In this document: in pieces, positions 1 to 7,105 of the stretch
Position numbering within the stretch: the first letter of the stretch is position 1
How the letters are laid out: each line of letters opens with the position of its first letter
Made by a program: the position numbers and the translations under genes
Assembly (NCBI RefSeq): GCF_004745595.1
Contig: NZ_SRLH01000003.1
Location: 186,001-250,000, forward strand
Direction: 5' to 3'
DNA from: Flavobacterium humi
GTDB lineage: Bacteria > Bacteroidota > Bacteroidia > Flavobacteriales > Flavobacteriaceae
DNA: 64,000 nucleotides
The notes under the pieces: generated by a model
The model's input: only the letters and a program-made list of their open reading frames with translations
The model's database searches: none
What the model was told of the DNA's origin: nothing

Positions 1-657
1 GTTGGAAAGGGTTTCCTGTGTGGTGAAAGCTTTGGATACCACCACAAACAATGTGGTCTCCGGATTTAACCTGGAAAGGGTTTCCGCCACATGGTCCCCA
101 TCGATATTTGAAATAAAATGGATGTTCAGGTGGTTTTTATAGAATTGAAGCGCTTCAACAGCCATCGCCGGCCCCAAGTCGGAACCGCCAATCCCAATAT
201 TGACAATGTCGGTAAATGCCTTGCCTGTAAAACCTTGTATCGTTCCGGAAAGAACCTGATCGGTAAAGGCCTTGATCCTGTTCTTGATTTCAAAGATTTC
301 AGGGACGATATTTTGTCCGTCTACCAGGACCGTATCGTTTGGATTGGCCCGTAAAGCCGTATGGAGTACCGCCCTGTCTTCGGTACGGTTGATTTTTTCT
401 CCCGAAAAATAATCGGAAACCGCTTCCTTGAGCTTAACCTCTTCTGCTAAATCGAGTAACAGATCGATGGTTTTCCGGTTGATCCTGTTTTTGGAATAAT
501 CCACTACAAAAGATTCCCACTGGATATGGAATTCGTGGGCACGCAAACCATCTTCCCGGAACATTTCCTGCATGGAAACATCTTGTATTTCCTTAAAATG
601 TTCTGAAAGTTTTTTCCAGGCCTGTGTCCCTGTAGGATTTATAGACGGTAATGCCAT
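1..657 (-). CDS. pgi: Glucose-6-phosphate isomerase, N-terminal part (runs off left edge)
   Basis: Only the first 219 codons are present; the frame is open to the window edge. The start at 657 gives MALPSINPTG. The protein reads as phosphoglucose isomerase, which interconverts glucose-6-phosphate and fructose-6-phosphate in cytosolic glycolysis and gluconeogenesis. The first SIS sugar-phosphate fold begins near residue 148 with the glycine-rich stretch IVNIGIGGSDLGPAM, typical of the family, followed by the family-like segment FISNIDGDH. The catalytic residues in the C-terminal half lie outside the window. The adjacent M23 gene lies on the same strand 169 bases upstream. A weak -7-like box (TAATTTCG) lies in that gap, but no good -33 partner was found. 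Confidence 0.95.
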   Translation of the reverse strand, partial: MALPSINPTGTQAWKKLSEHFKEIQDVSMQEMFREDGLRAHEFHIQWESFVVDYSKNRINRKTIDLLLDLAEEVKLKEAVSDYFSGEKINRTEDRAVLHTALRANPNDTVLVDGQNIVPEIFEIKNRIKAFTDQVLSGTIQGFTGKAFTDIVNIGIGGSDLGPAMAVEALQFYKNHLNIHFISNIDGDHVAETLSRLNPETTLFVVVSKAFTTQETLSN

Positions 658-826
658 TTTTTGATGCTTCGTGTATTTTGATTCTTTTATTCCCGAATTA
701 AATGCGAAATTACAATTTTAGTTTTAAATTTCTTTCCCGGCAGGCAGAAAGCCGAAATTCCCTCCTGCAGCACTTGTTTTCGGGATTGCAATGGTTCCAA
801 TAAAACGGGGTGCAAAACTGCGAAAA

Positions 827-2050
827 TTATTGCAACGCCGCAACGCTGTCCAACTCTCTTTTCAATGGAGTCATGTAGTCAATGAACCTTGGCTTATTTT
901 TACTATCCATAGGGGCGGAATTGGGCAATTTGAGTTTCAGGGCATCTACTTGCTTGCCGTTTTTCCAGAAACGATAACATACATGTGGCCCCGTTGCCAA
1001 ACCGGTACTACCCACTTTCCCGATAACCTGGCCTTGTGTGACATGTTGCCCGCGGCGTACCAAAATACGGGACATGTGCAGGTATTGTGTCGAATAAGTC
1101 CTGTCATGCTTCACTTTTACGAAATTCCCATTCCCTGCCGTGTATCCGGCCTGTTCCACAACACCGCTTGCCGTTGACATGATAGGTGTTCCCGTAGGAG
1201 CGGCGTAATCGGTTCCGCTATGGGCTTTCCAGCGCAATTGTACAGGATGGAACCTGCTTTTGGAAAACCTGGAGGTAATATTGATGGATTTAAGAGGTGC
1301 TTTAAGAAAGAAGTTTTTCAGTGCTTTCCCTTCTTCGTCATAATAATCCATTTTCCTATCGGAAGGATTCTGCTTGAACGGGAAGGCATAGATTTTCTTG
1401 CCTTTGTATTCGAAAAAGGCGGCATGCAGGCTGTCAATGCCATCGTAAATAGTATCGTTTATAAACCTTTCGGTAAAAGTAACGGCAAACCTGTCTCCTT
1501 TTTTGGATTTGAAAAAATCGATAGACCATTTGTATACGTTGATCAATTCGCTGGACAAGGACGCGGCAACTCCTTCGTTTTTGAGTGTTTCAGATAATGA
1601 ACCGTCCAATTGTCCCGAAATGGTCCTTCTTTTGAAAGTAATCGGTTTCTTTTTCTTATTGACTTTCGCAATGGAATCCCTGAAATCGACCACATAATAA
1701 TTAAGCTGGTCCGGCTGGTAGATAAAATATTGGAGCTTTTTCGTTTTGTCCTTTGAAAGCAGCATCGTATACGGTTTTCCTATCCGTACGAGCCTCACGT
1801 TGAAGGAATCTTTTACTTTGGCAATAATATCATACACCTGTTTCCCGTTCAGGTTTTGCTTTTCGATAATACTCCCGAAAGTATCGTCTTTCCGGATCGT
1901 ATCATTGATAACCGAAAAATCATTGAGGCGGAAACCAAAATCATAGACGATCGGTTCCGGCTTTTTTAAAGGCAGAACGGATTTCTCATTGTCTTTTTTG
2001 CATGAAATAATTACTAGCGCAATGACAAAAAGCGTTATAAATTTTTTCAA
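827..2050 (-). CDS. M23 family metallopeptidase lipoprotein, possible peptidoglycan hydrolase
   Basis: This 407-residue protein has a lipoprotein signal peptide ending in a lipobox Cys at 17, a long middle region, and a C-terminal LytM/M23 domain. The first zinc motif, HxxxD, is H277 and D281 in KAHSGTDYA. The region ends in TGPHVCYRFWKNG, where M23 enzymes normally carry HxH. Here it is H356-V-C358, so the usual second histidine, a zinc ligand in LytM, is a cysteine. Cysteine can bind zinc, so activity is possible but not certain. The family cuts peptide cross-links in the cell wall, and the lipobox suggests attachment to the periplasmic side of a membrane. It is the third gene of an operon, 18 bases after tryptophan 2,3-dioxygenase. 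No functional link between the two is evident. Confidence 0.85.
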   Translation of the reverse strand: MKKFITLFVIALVIISCKKDNEKSVLPLKKPEPIVYDFGFRLNDFSVINDTIRKDDTFGSIIEKQNLNGKQVYDIIAKVKDSFNVRLVRIGKPYTMLLSKDKTKKLQYFIYQPDQLNYYVVDFRDSIAKVNKKKKPITFKRRTISGQLDGSLSETLKNEGVAASLSSELINVYKWSIDFFKSKKGDRFAVTFTERFINDTIYDGIDSLHAAFFEYKGKKIYAFPFKQNPSDRKMDYYDEEGKALKNFFLKAPLKSINITSRFSKSRFHPVQLRWKAHSGTDYAAPTGTPIMSTASGVVEQAGYTAGNGNFVKVKHDRTYSTQYLHMSRILVRRGQHVTQGQVIGKVGSTGLATGPHVCYRFWKNGKQVDALKLKLPNSAPMDSKNKPRFIDYMTPLKRELDSVAALQ

Positions 2051-2068
2051 ATGATCTGTTTTTTTTGA

Positions 2069-2992
2069 TTATTCACCTTCACCCCAAGTCGCTAACTCTT
2101 GCTCAGACCAAAGTTCGGGAAAAAATATTCTTCTTTGGTACTTTGGATGCATGTATTTTTTCCAATCGCTTCCTCCGGTGGCTTCCCCATCACCTTTTCC
2201 GTTATCGATATATTTCCGTGCGGCATTTAAGTGGCCCATGACCCAAGTTATGTTTACCGTATGGTCGTAATGGCGCATGGCAGCAATTAGTTCCGGGTTT
2301 TTCTGGTCGCCTTCCGGGATTTCCTTGAATTTCCTCCAAAGGTTGATGGTGTTGTATTCTTCCATACAATCCAAAAATTCCTTTTTATATCTTTTTTCGA
2401 ATTCCTTCAGGAAATACGATTTTTCCCCGGTGGTATAATCTTTTCCGGCAGCCTGCCAGTATAAATGCTCAAAAGCATGTTCGTAAGGCGTATTCCTGTC
2501 TATGGTAGCCCTGAAACGATGATCGATCAGGTTGATCAGGTCTGTGGAACAAAATTCGATCATACGGTACTGCGCGCTTTGGAAACCGCTCGCAGGTGTT
2601 AAGGTATGGCGGAATTTCATGTACTGGTCCACTTCCATTCCGTCTCCCATAATAGTAAACGAAGTGGTCAGCATATCGAAATAACGGCTGATGCGCATCA
2701 ATCTTTCGGTAAAAAATGCTGTGGATGGTTTTTCCGTGTAAGACAATTGCTTTATTTCCCACAAAATCATTTTAAACAACAATTCATTGATCTGATGGTA
2801 CATGATAAACACATTCTCATCGGGCAAGACGGTTCGCTGTACCTGAAGGCTCAAAAGGGCGTCCGTCTGGATGTAATCCCAGTAGGTAATAGGTTTGGAC
2901 CATAAAAGGCCTTCAAGATGCGCTTCGGTTTTTTGATTTAATGCTTTGTATTTATCGTCAATTTCCTGGACGATATTTGAAAATTTACTCAT
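2069..2992 (-). CDS. kynA: Tryptophan 2,3-dioxygenase
   Basis: This 307-residue cytosolic haem enzyme opens the indole ring of L-tryptophan to N-formylkynurenine, the first step of the kynurenine pathway. Family landmarks are the distal-side histidine segment FIMYHQINELLFKMI near residue 65, the proximal haem-ligand region HYDHTVNITWVMGH near residue 240, a GSDW loop and the closing FFPELW. Length is normal for bacterial forms. Its start is 3 bases after the DUF3108 stop, so the two are probably translated from one message. Genes for tyrosine breakdown (hpd, hmgA) lie just upstream in a separate transcription unit, so this is an aromatic amino acid catabolism neighbourhood. Confidence 0.95.
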   Translation of the reverse strand: MSKFSNIVQEIDDKYKALNQKTEAHLEGLLWSKPITYWDYIQTDALLSLQVQRTVLPDENVFIMYHQINELLFKMILWEIKQLSYTEKPSTAFFTERLMRISRYFDMLTTSFTIMGDGMEVDQYMKFRHTLTPASGFQSAQYRMIEFCSTDLINLIDHRFRATIDRNTPYEHAFEHLYWQAAGKDYTTGEKSYFLKEFEKRYKKEFLDCMEEYNTINLWRKFKEIPEGDQKNPELIAAMRHYDHTVNITWVMGHLNAARKYIDNGKGDGEATGGSDWKKYMHPKYQRRIFFPELWSEQELATWGEGE

Positions 2993-2995
2993 AAT

Positions 2996-3769
2996 TTATT
3001 TATCAGGTATTACCATAAAAGGATGTCTGAGCCCTTTGAAGGATTCTAAATCAGCCTTAAGCGAACCAACAGCCAAACTGGCTTTGATCCGTAAAGGTAT
3101 TTTATTATCATCGTCTGAAATCCAGACAGTTAAACTTTCTTCTTCTTTAAAAACGCGGCCGGACTGTACCAGTGGCCTGAAAATCATGGTTTTTACTTTC
3201 CCAAAAGTAGTTTTTATTGTTTCCCTTCCAATGAATTTTAGCTTAAATTTCACAATTTCATCATCGAAAAACATATCGATCATAATGGCTTCCCCAACCT
3301 TCATTTTATCGATGTTGGGATGGTTCCTTAGGTAGTAAAACGAGGAAACGATATCCTGGATGTCTTCTGTGACATTGAATGTTTTTTCGGTATTGTTCTT
3401 GTAATCTTTGACGAAGACGGTATTTTTATCTTGGTTGAATATGCCTTCCTGGTTCTTCGTATAGCCGCCTTCATCGATTTTGCGTAGGAACTGATAGGGT
3501 TTTGTAGTAGTTTTATCGAAAAAACTCTGGTAATGGTCTTCTACTTTGAAAAACATTTTGGTCATACCGGTCGTGTAACCGTAACCTACCGCATAATGGA
3601 CTTTTTTATTGTTTTTAGTGGATTCCTTTAGCTCCAGTGTGGCATAACCTGCAGTAACCAAACCATAGTGGATCCTGAATTTGAACCATTCACCAGTTTC
3701 GAAGGCGCTGTCCTGCCCTTTGGCAATAACAGAGATAAGTAGGACGAATAATAGTAGATTCCTTTTCAT
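2996..3769 (-). CDS. DUF3108 domain exported protein
   Basis: This 257-residue protein begins with a Sec signal peptide (MKRNLLLFVLLISVIAKGQ). The rest is a beta-rich DUF3108-type domain, recognised from the opening GEWFKFRIHYGLVTAG, the central EDIQDIVSSFYYLR segment and the closing LTVWISDDDNKIPLRIKA. The function of the family is unknown; it is periplasmic or outer-membrane associated in Bacteroidetes. It leads the operon DUF3108-kynA-M23. A promoter matching the flavobacterial consensus lies 50 bases upstream (3819-3850), giving a leader of about 43 bases. Confidence 0.85.
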   Translation of the reverse strand: MKRNLLLFVLLISVIAKGQDSAFETGEWFKFRIHYGLVTAGYATLELKESTKNNKKVHYAVGYGYTTGMTKMFFKVEDHYQSFFDKTTTKPYQFLRKIDEGGYTKNQEGIFNQDKNTVFVKDYKNNTEKTFNVTEDIQDIVSSFYYLRNHPNIDKMKVGEAIMIDMFFDDEIVKFKLKFIGRETIKTTFGKVKTMIFRPLVQSGRVFKEEESLTVWISDDDNKIPLRIKASLAVGSLKADLESFKGLRHPFMVIPDK

Positions 3770-3818
3770 TTTGTGTTGTTTTTATATCCTTGGTGAAAGA
3801 AGAATACAATATTCATTC

Positions 3819-3850
3819 CAAAAATACTAAAAACAAAAAAACCCAGCCAA
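3819..3850 (-). promoter_or_regulatory. Promoter of the DUF3108-kynA-M23 operon
   Basis: On the minus strand, TTG (3848-3850) is followed after 21 bases by TATTTTTG (3819-3826). This matches the Bacteroidetes sigma-ABfr type consensus TTG / TAnnTTTG with spacing 17-23. It lies just after the small-RNA terminator, so the operon appears to start independently. Confidence 0.6.
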
Positions 3851-3941
3851 AAAATGACTGAGTTTTTATGCTATTAACCAACCAAAAAACTATAAATTAT
3901 GAAAATTTATACAATTTGAGGGAACCACCCCTCTTAATTGC
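3834..3941 (-). ncRNA. Candidate small RNA with its own promoter and terminator
   Basis: An RNA of about 105-110 bases is predicted between a consensus promoter (3946-3976) and an intrinsic terminator (3837-3867). It has three hairpins in order. The first is GAGGG/CCCTC (3929-3933 with 3918-3922). The second is a perfect 8-bp TATAAATT/AATTTATA stem (3891-3898 with 3904-3911). The third is the terminator. The plus strand holds no CAT in this stretch, so the transcript has no ATG and no leader peptide. The 5' arm of the terminator (AAAAACU) could instead pair with AGUUUUU at 3885-3891, so an attenuator is a second possibility. The next operon has its own promoter, which favours a free RNA. The Rfam family was not determined. 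Confidence 0.55.
3837..3867 (-). terminator. Intrinsic terminator of the candidate small RNA
   Basis: A 13-base stem (3855-3867 with 3837-3849, two G-U type mismatches) has an A/U-only loop. On the minus strand it is followed by a run of U residues (3835-3841 region). Confidence 0.7.
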
Positions 3942-3945
3942 TCTG

Positions 3946-3976
3946 CAAAGGTAGGCTATAAATTCATTTAATTCAA
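3946..3976 (-). promoter_or_regulatory. Promoter of the candidate small RNA
   Basis: On the minus strand, TTG (3974-3976) and TACCTTTG (3946-3953) are separated by exactly 20 bases, a full match to the flavobacterial TTG / TAnnTTTG promoter. No open reading frame starts between this promoter and the terminator at 3837-3867. Confidence 0.6.
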
Positions 3977-4064
3977 CGAAAAATCAACTTTAACATTTTT
4001 TTATCAAAAATAGCATCGTTTTAAAGGCAGATGTTAGTGAATTGTTAAGAAAAATGTCTTTTTA

Positions 4065-5228
4065 TTACAAAGTTCCTCGTTTAGCTTGCTCTCTTTCAAT
4101 AGATTCGAACAAAGCTTTGAAGTTTCCGGCACCAAAACCTTTGGCTCCCATCCTCTGGATGATCTCAAAAAACAATGTTGGCCTGTCTTCTACCGGTTTG
4201 GTGAAGATTTGCAATAAATAGCCTTCTTCATCCGCATCAATCATGATACCTAATTTTTGAAGTTCATTGATATCTTCTTTAAATTTCGCCATATGGTCTT
4301 TTAATCTCTCCGGTATGGCATCGTAATAGGCTTGTGGCGGTGTGCTTAAAAATTCGATTCCACGAGCTCTCATTTCTGCCACTGTTGAGATAATATCGTC
4401 TGTGGCAATAGCGATGTGCTGTACTCCTTCGCCTTCGTAAAAATCTAAATATTCTTCAATTTGAGAACGTTTTTTTCCCTCGGCCGGTTCGTTGATTGGG
4501 AATTTAATCCTTCCGTTTCCGTTACTCATTACTTTAGACATCAATGCAGAGTATTCCGTAGTGATCTGTTTGTCATCAAACGAAAGGAAGTTTACAAACC
4601 CCATGACATCTTCAAACCATTTAACCGCCTCATTCATCCTGTTCCAACCTGTATTCCCAACCATATGGTCAACATATTTCAATCCGACAGGAGCCGGATT
4701 ATAGTCAGATTTCCACTCTTGGTACCCTGGCATGAAGATCCCGTTATAATTTTTCCTTTCTACGAAAACAAAAACCGTTTCACCATAAGCACCATAAATA
4801 CCCGCACGTACTACTTCTCCATTTTCGTCTTTTTCTACAACCGGTTCAAAGTAAGGTTTAGCACCGCGTTTTGTAGTTTCTTCAAAAGCCGAACGGGCGT
4901 CTTCTACCCAAAGGGCGATTACTTTTACACCATCACCATGTTTTTTCACATGTTCTCCAATCGGAGAATTACTATTTAAAGCCGTTGTTAATACGATACG
5001 TATTTTATCTTGCTTTAATACATAAGAAGCTTTGTCTTTCACTCCGGTTTCCAATCCGGCATACGCCAAAGACTGAAATCCAAATGCTGTTTTATAAAAA
5101 TGGGCAGCTTGTTTTGCGTTACCCACATAAAATTCCACATAATCTGTCCCTAATAAAGGTAAGAAATCCTGTGCTCCTTCAAATATTTTTTCCAGTCCGT
5201 ATTCAACTGATTTTATTTCGTTACTCAT
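4065..5228 (-). CDS. hpd: 4-hydroxyphenylpyruvate dioxygenase
   Basis: This 387-residue cytosolic iron(II) dioxygenase converts 4-hydroxyphenylpyruvate to homogentisate in tyrosine breakdown. Two vicinal-oxygen-chelate domains are visible. The C-terminal one has the His-His-Glu iron triad, in KYVDHMVGN near residue 187, VQHIAIATDDI near residue 269 and FFEIIQRMGAKGFGAGNFKALFE near the C-terminus. The last segment is the mobile C-terminal helix of the family. The product feeds homogentisate dioxygenase, encoded by hmgA 1.4 kb upstream on the same strand. A four-helix-bundle gene now lies between the two, 22 bases before hpd. No terminator was seen right after the stop; the first one (3837-3867) belongs to the small RNA. 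Confidence 0.95.
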   Translation of the reverse strand: MSNEIKSVEYGLEKIFEGAQDFLPLLGTDYVEFYVGNAKQAAHFYKTAFGFQSLAYAGLETGVKDKASYVLKQDKIRIVLTTALNSNSPIGEHVKKHGDGVKVIALWVEDARSAFEETTKRGAKPYFEPVVEKDENGEVVRAGIYGAYGETVFVFVERKNYNGIFMPGYQEWKSDYNPAPVGLKYVDHMVGNTGWNRMNEAVKWFEDVMGFVNFLSFDDKQITTEYSALMSKVMSNGNGRIKFPINEPAEGKKRSQIEEYLDFYEGEGVQHIAIATDDIISTVAEMRARGIEFLSTPPQAYYDAIPERLKDHMAKFKEDINELQKLGIMIDADEEGYLLQIFTKPVEDRPTLFFEIIQRMGAKGFGAGNFKALFESIEREQAKRGTL

Positions 5229-5248
5229 AATTAATTAGTTAATTTGAT

Positions 5249-5694
5249 AATTAGCGGATAAGCGAATTGCTTTTGGATGTACTAATTATCTTGTTTAATA
5301 ATTTTATAATTCCATTCAATTTTTCGATTAATTCTTTCGGGTTTGGATATGATTCCAAATTTTCACAAAGAAATAACCAATACTCAGTTTCATCAGCCTC
5401 TTTTAAAGCAATTTTAAGTTTATGAATGAAGTCTGCTTTACTTTCAGCATTTTGGGCTTCTTTAACATTAGCACCTATTGATATTCCTGAGCGAATTATT
5501 TGTTTTGAAATTACATACTTTTTATACTCGTCTAATAGTTCGGAATATTTTACAATTAAAATCGAAAATTCGAAAGTTTCTCTTAAAATTGGATTTGTTT
5601 TATACCTCTCACTATTAGTAAAATTCATTCTGTTTTTTAGTTAATCATATTTATCTAAGATGAGCTAATTATTTCATTCGCATACACGCTAATT
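5249..5694. mobile_element. Small inverted-repeat-bounded element carrying a four-helix-bundle gene
   Basis: A 20-base motif of the form AATTAGCGnnnnnGCGAAT at 5249-5268 recurs in inverted orientation at 5675-5694 (16 of 20 positions agree). Between them is a single gene of the 23S-rRNA intervening-sequence protein family. The left copy overlaps the gene's last codons and stop. The 446-base unit separates hpd from hmgA, two genes of one pathway. It has no transposase. The reading as a mobile or formerly mobile unit is inferred from the repeats and from the related empty copy at 6884-6942. Confidence 0.45.
5251..5628 (-). CDS. Four-helix bundle protein of the 23S rRNA intervening-sequence family
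   Basis: This 125-residue helical protein is recognised from NPILRETFEFSILIVK, the central SGISIGANVKEAQNAES segment and the ADETEYWLFLCE helix. These are hallmarks of the IVS/S23 four-helix-bundle family (TIGR02436), whose members were first found inside 23S rRNA intervening sequences and resemble the Avd accessory protein of diversity-generating retroelements. The molecular function is unknown; family structures form ring-like oligomers with a basic surface, suggesting nucleic acid binding. The gene lies between inverted repeats, and its last residues (NSLIR) are encoded by the left repeat. There is no rRNA here, so it is a stand-alone member inserted in a metabolic cluster. Confidence 0.85.
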   Translation of the reverse strand: MNFTNSERYKTNPILRETFEFSILIVKYSELLDEYKKYVISKQIIRSGISIGANVKEAQNAESKADFIHKLKIALKEADETEYWLFLCENLESYPNPKELIEKLNGIIKLLNKIISTSKSNSLIR

Positions 5695-5700
5695 CAAAAA

Positions 5701-6858
5701 TTATTCCACCCAGGATTTATAATATTTCCCATCGTCCAATCCCATGGCTTCTTCTGTAACCATTAGCGGACGGAAGGTATCGACCATTACGGCCAATTCC
5801 TGCGTTTCGGTATGCCCGATGCTTCTCTCCATGGCGCCTGGTGCGGGACCGTGTGGGATTCCTTTAGGATGCAATGTGATATGTCCTTGTTCGATATTGT
5901 TACGGCTCATAAAATCACCATCAACATAATACAGCACTTCATCACTGTCTATATTGCTGTGGTTATAAGGCGCCGGAATGGCCTTTGGATGGTAATCGTA
6001 CAAACGAGGGCAGAAAGAGCACACTACGAAAGTCGCGGTTTCAAAGGTTTGATGCACCGGTGGCGGTTGGTGGACACGCCCGGTTATCGGTTCAAAATTA
6101 TGGATGCTGAAACCATACGGGAAATTATAGCCGTCCCAGCCCACAACATCAAAAGGATGCGTGGCATAGAGTACTTCATGCATCATGCCTTCTTTTTTGA
6201 TCTTGATCAGGAATTCACCTTTTTCGTCGTGTGTTTCCAATTCGCTTGGCAAAATAAAATCACGTTCGCAAAACGGGGAATGTTCCAAATGCTGGCCTGA
6301 TTCGTTTTTATAGCGTTTCGGCGTATAAAAAGGGGTAAATGACTCTACATAGAACAAACGGTTTTCCGAAGTCTCAAAATCAATCTGATAGATCATCCCA
6401 CGCGGAATAATCAGGTAATCGCCATATTCGAAAGGGATGTTCCCCATCATGGTGCGCAGTTTGCCTTTTCCTTTATGGATGAAGATCATCTCGTCTGCAT
6501 CGGCATTTTTGTAGAAATACTCCCGAAGCGATTTTTTCGGTGCGGCCAGTCCAATGGTACAATCCCGGTTAACCAGCATGGCTTTGCGGCTGTCCAGGAA
6601 ATCATCTTCAGGCTTTAGTTCGAAACCTTTGAACAATAATGATTTTATGTTTTTCCCAATCGCGATTTTAGGCTCGACCGAATAGGATTTGAGGATTTCT
6701 TTTACCTGTGTAGGCCTGTGGACATGATACAATAACGAAGAATGCCCGTGGAAACCTTCTGTTCCAAAAAGCTGTTCGTAGTACAAACCACCGTTTGGCT
6801 TTTCGAATTGCGTATGTCTTTTTTGGGGGAAATTCCCCAGTTTATGATATAGTGGCAT
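5701..6858 (-). CDS. hmgA: Homogentisate 1,2-dioxygenase
   Basis: This 385-residue cytosolic cupin enzyme opens the ring of homogentisate to maleylacetoacetate. The N-terminal part has the family's GNFPQKRHTQFEKP motif near residue 10. The C-terminal cupin has the iron-binding run LHPKGIPHGPAPGAMERSIG followed by HTETQELAVMVDTF near residues 332-366. Length is at the short end for the family, as in other bacterial forms. It acts directly after hpd in tyrosine degradation. Fumarylacetoacetase and the isomerase are not in this window. A weak -7-like box (GATATTTG on the minus strand, 7020-7027) lies 160 bases upstream, with the repeat at 6884-6942 inside the putative leader. Confidence 0.93.
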   Translation of the reverse strand: MPLYHKLGNFPQKRHTQFEKPNGGLYYEQLFGTEGFHGHSSLLYHVHRPTQVKEILKSYSVEPKIAIGKNIKSLLFKGFELKPEDDFLDSRKAMLVNRDCTIGLAAPKKSLREYFYKNADADEMIFIHKGKGKLRTMMGNIPFEYGDYLIIPRGMIYQIDFETSENRLFYVESFTPFYTPKRYKNESGQHLEHSPFCERDFILPSELETHDEKGEFLIKIKKEGMMHEVLYATHPFDVVGWDGYNFPYGFSIHNFEPITGRVHQPPPVHQTFETATFVVCSFCPRLYDYHPKAIPAPYNHSNIDSDEVLYYVDGDFMSRNNIEQGHITLHPKGIPHGPAPGAMERSIGHTETQELAVMVDTFRPLMVTEEAMGLDDGKYYKSWVE

Positions 6859-6883
6859 TTTTTTCCAATTAAGAAGATTAATA

Positions 6884-6942
6884 CATTAGCGAATAGGCGA
6901 ATGTGTTAATTAACCAATCTGTCAATTAACTAATCCGCTAAG
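6884..6942. repeat. Solo inverted-repeat unit related to the four-helix-bundle element
   Basis: This 59-base stretch begins with CATTAGCGAATAGGCGAATG, which matches the 20-base terminal motif at 5249-5268 in its ATTAGCG and GCGAAT blocks. It ends with the inverse of TTAGCGGATTAG. Internally it is made of short AT-rich words (TTAATTAACC, CAATTAACTAAT) resembling the sequence left of 5249. It carries no gene and sits in the leader region of hmgA. Confidence 0.5.
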
Positions 6943-7053
6943 TAACAACTCATTCAGGATTTCTCTTGATGAGGAATTTAAGATGCGGCAATAAACCTGT
7001 CCATGACTTTACCATAAAACAAATATCGGAATTTTATTGAAAATGAATGCAAT

Positions 7054-7089
7054 AAAAAAACCCAAAAAGAGGTTCTTTTTGGGTTTTTT
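7054..7089. terminator. Bidirectional intrinsic terminator
   Basis: The palindrome AAAAAACCCAAAAAGA / TCTTTTTGGGTTTTTT has a 4-base loop and A/T runs on both sides. It follows the permease gene, 17 bases after its stop. Confidence 0.85.
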
Positions 7090-7105
7090 ATAATTTAGTA
7101 TATCG

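Noticed and set aside
5249..5694. Fragment of a 23S rRNA intervening sequence within an rRNA gene
   Set aside because: Both flanks are protein-coding metabolic genes and no rRNA sequence is present.
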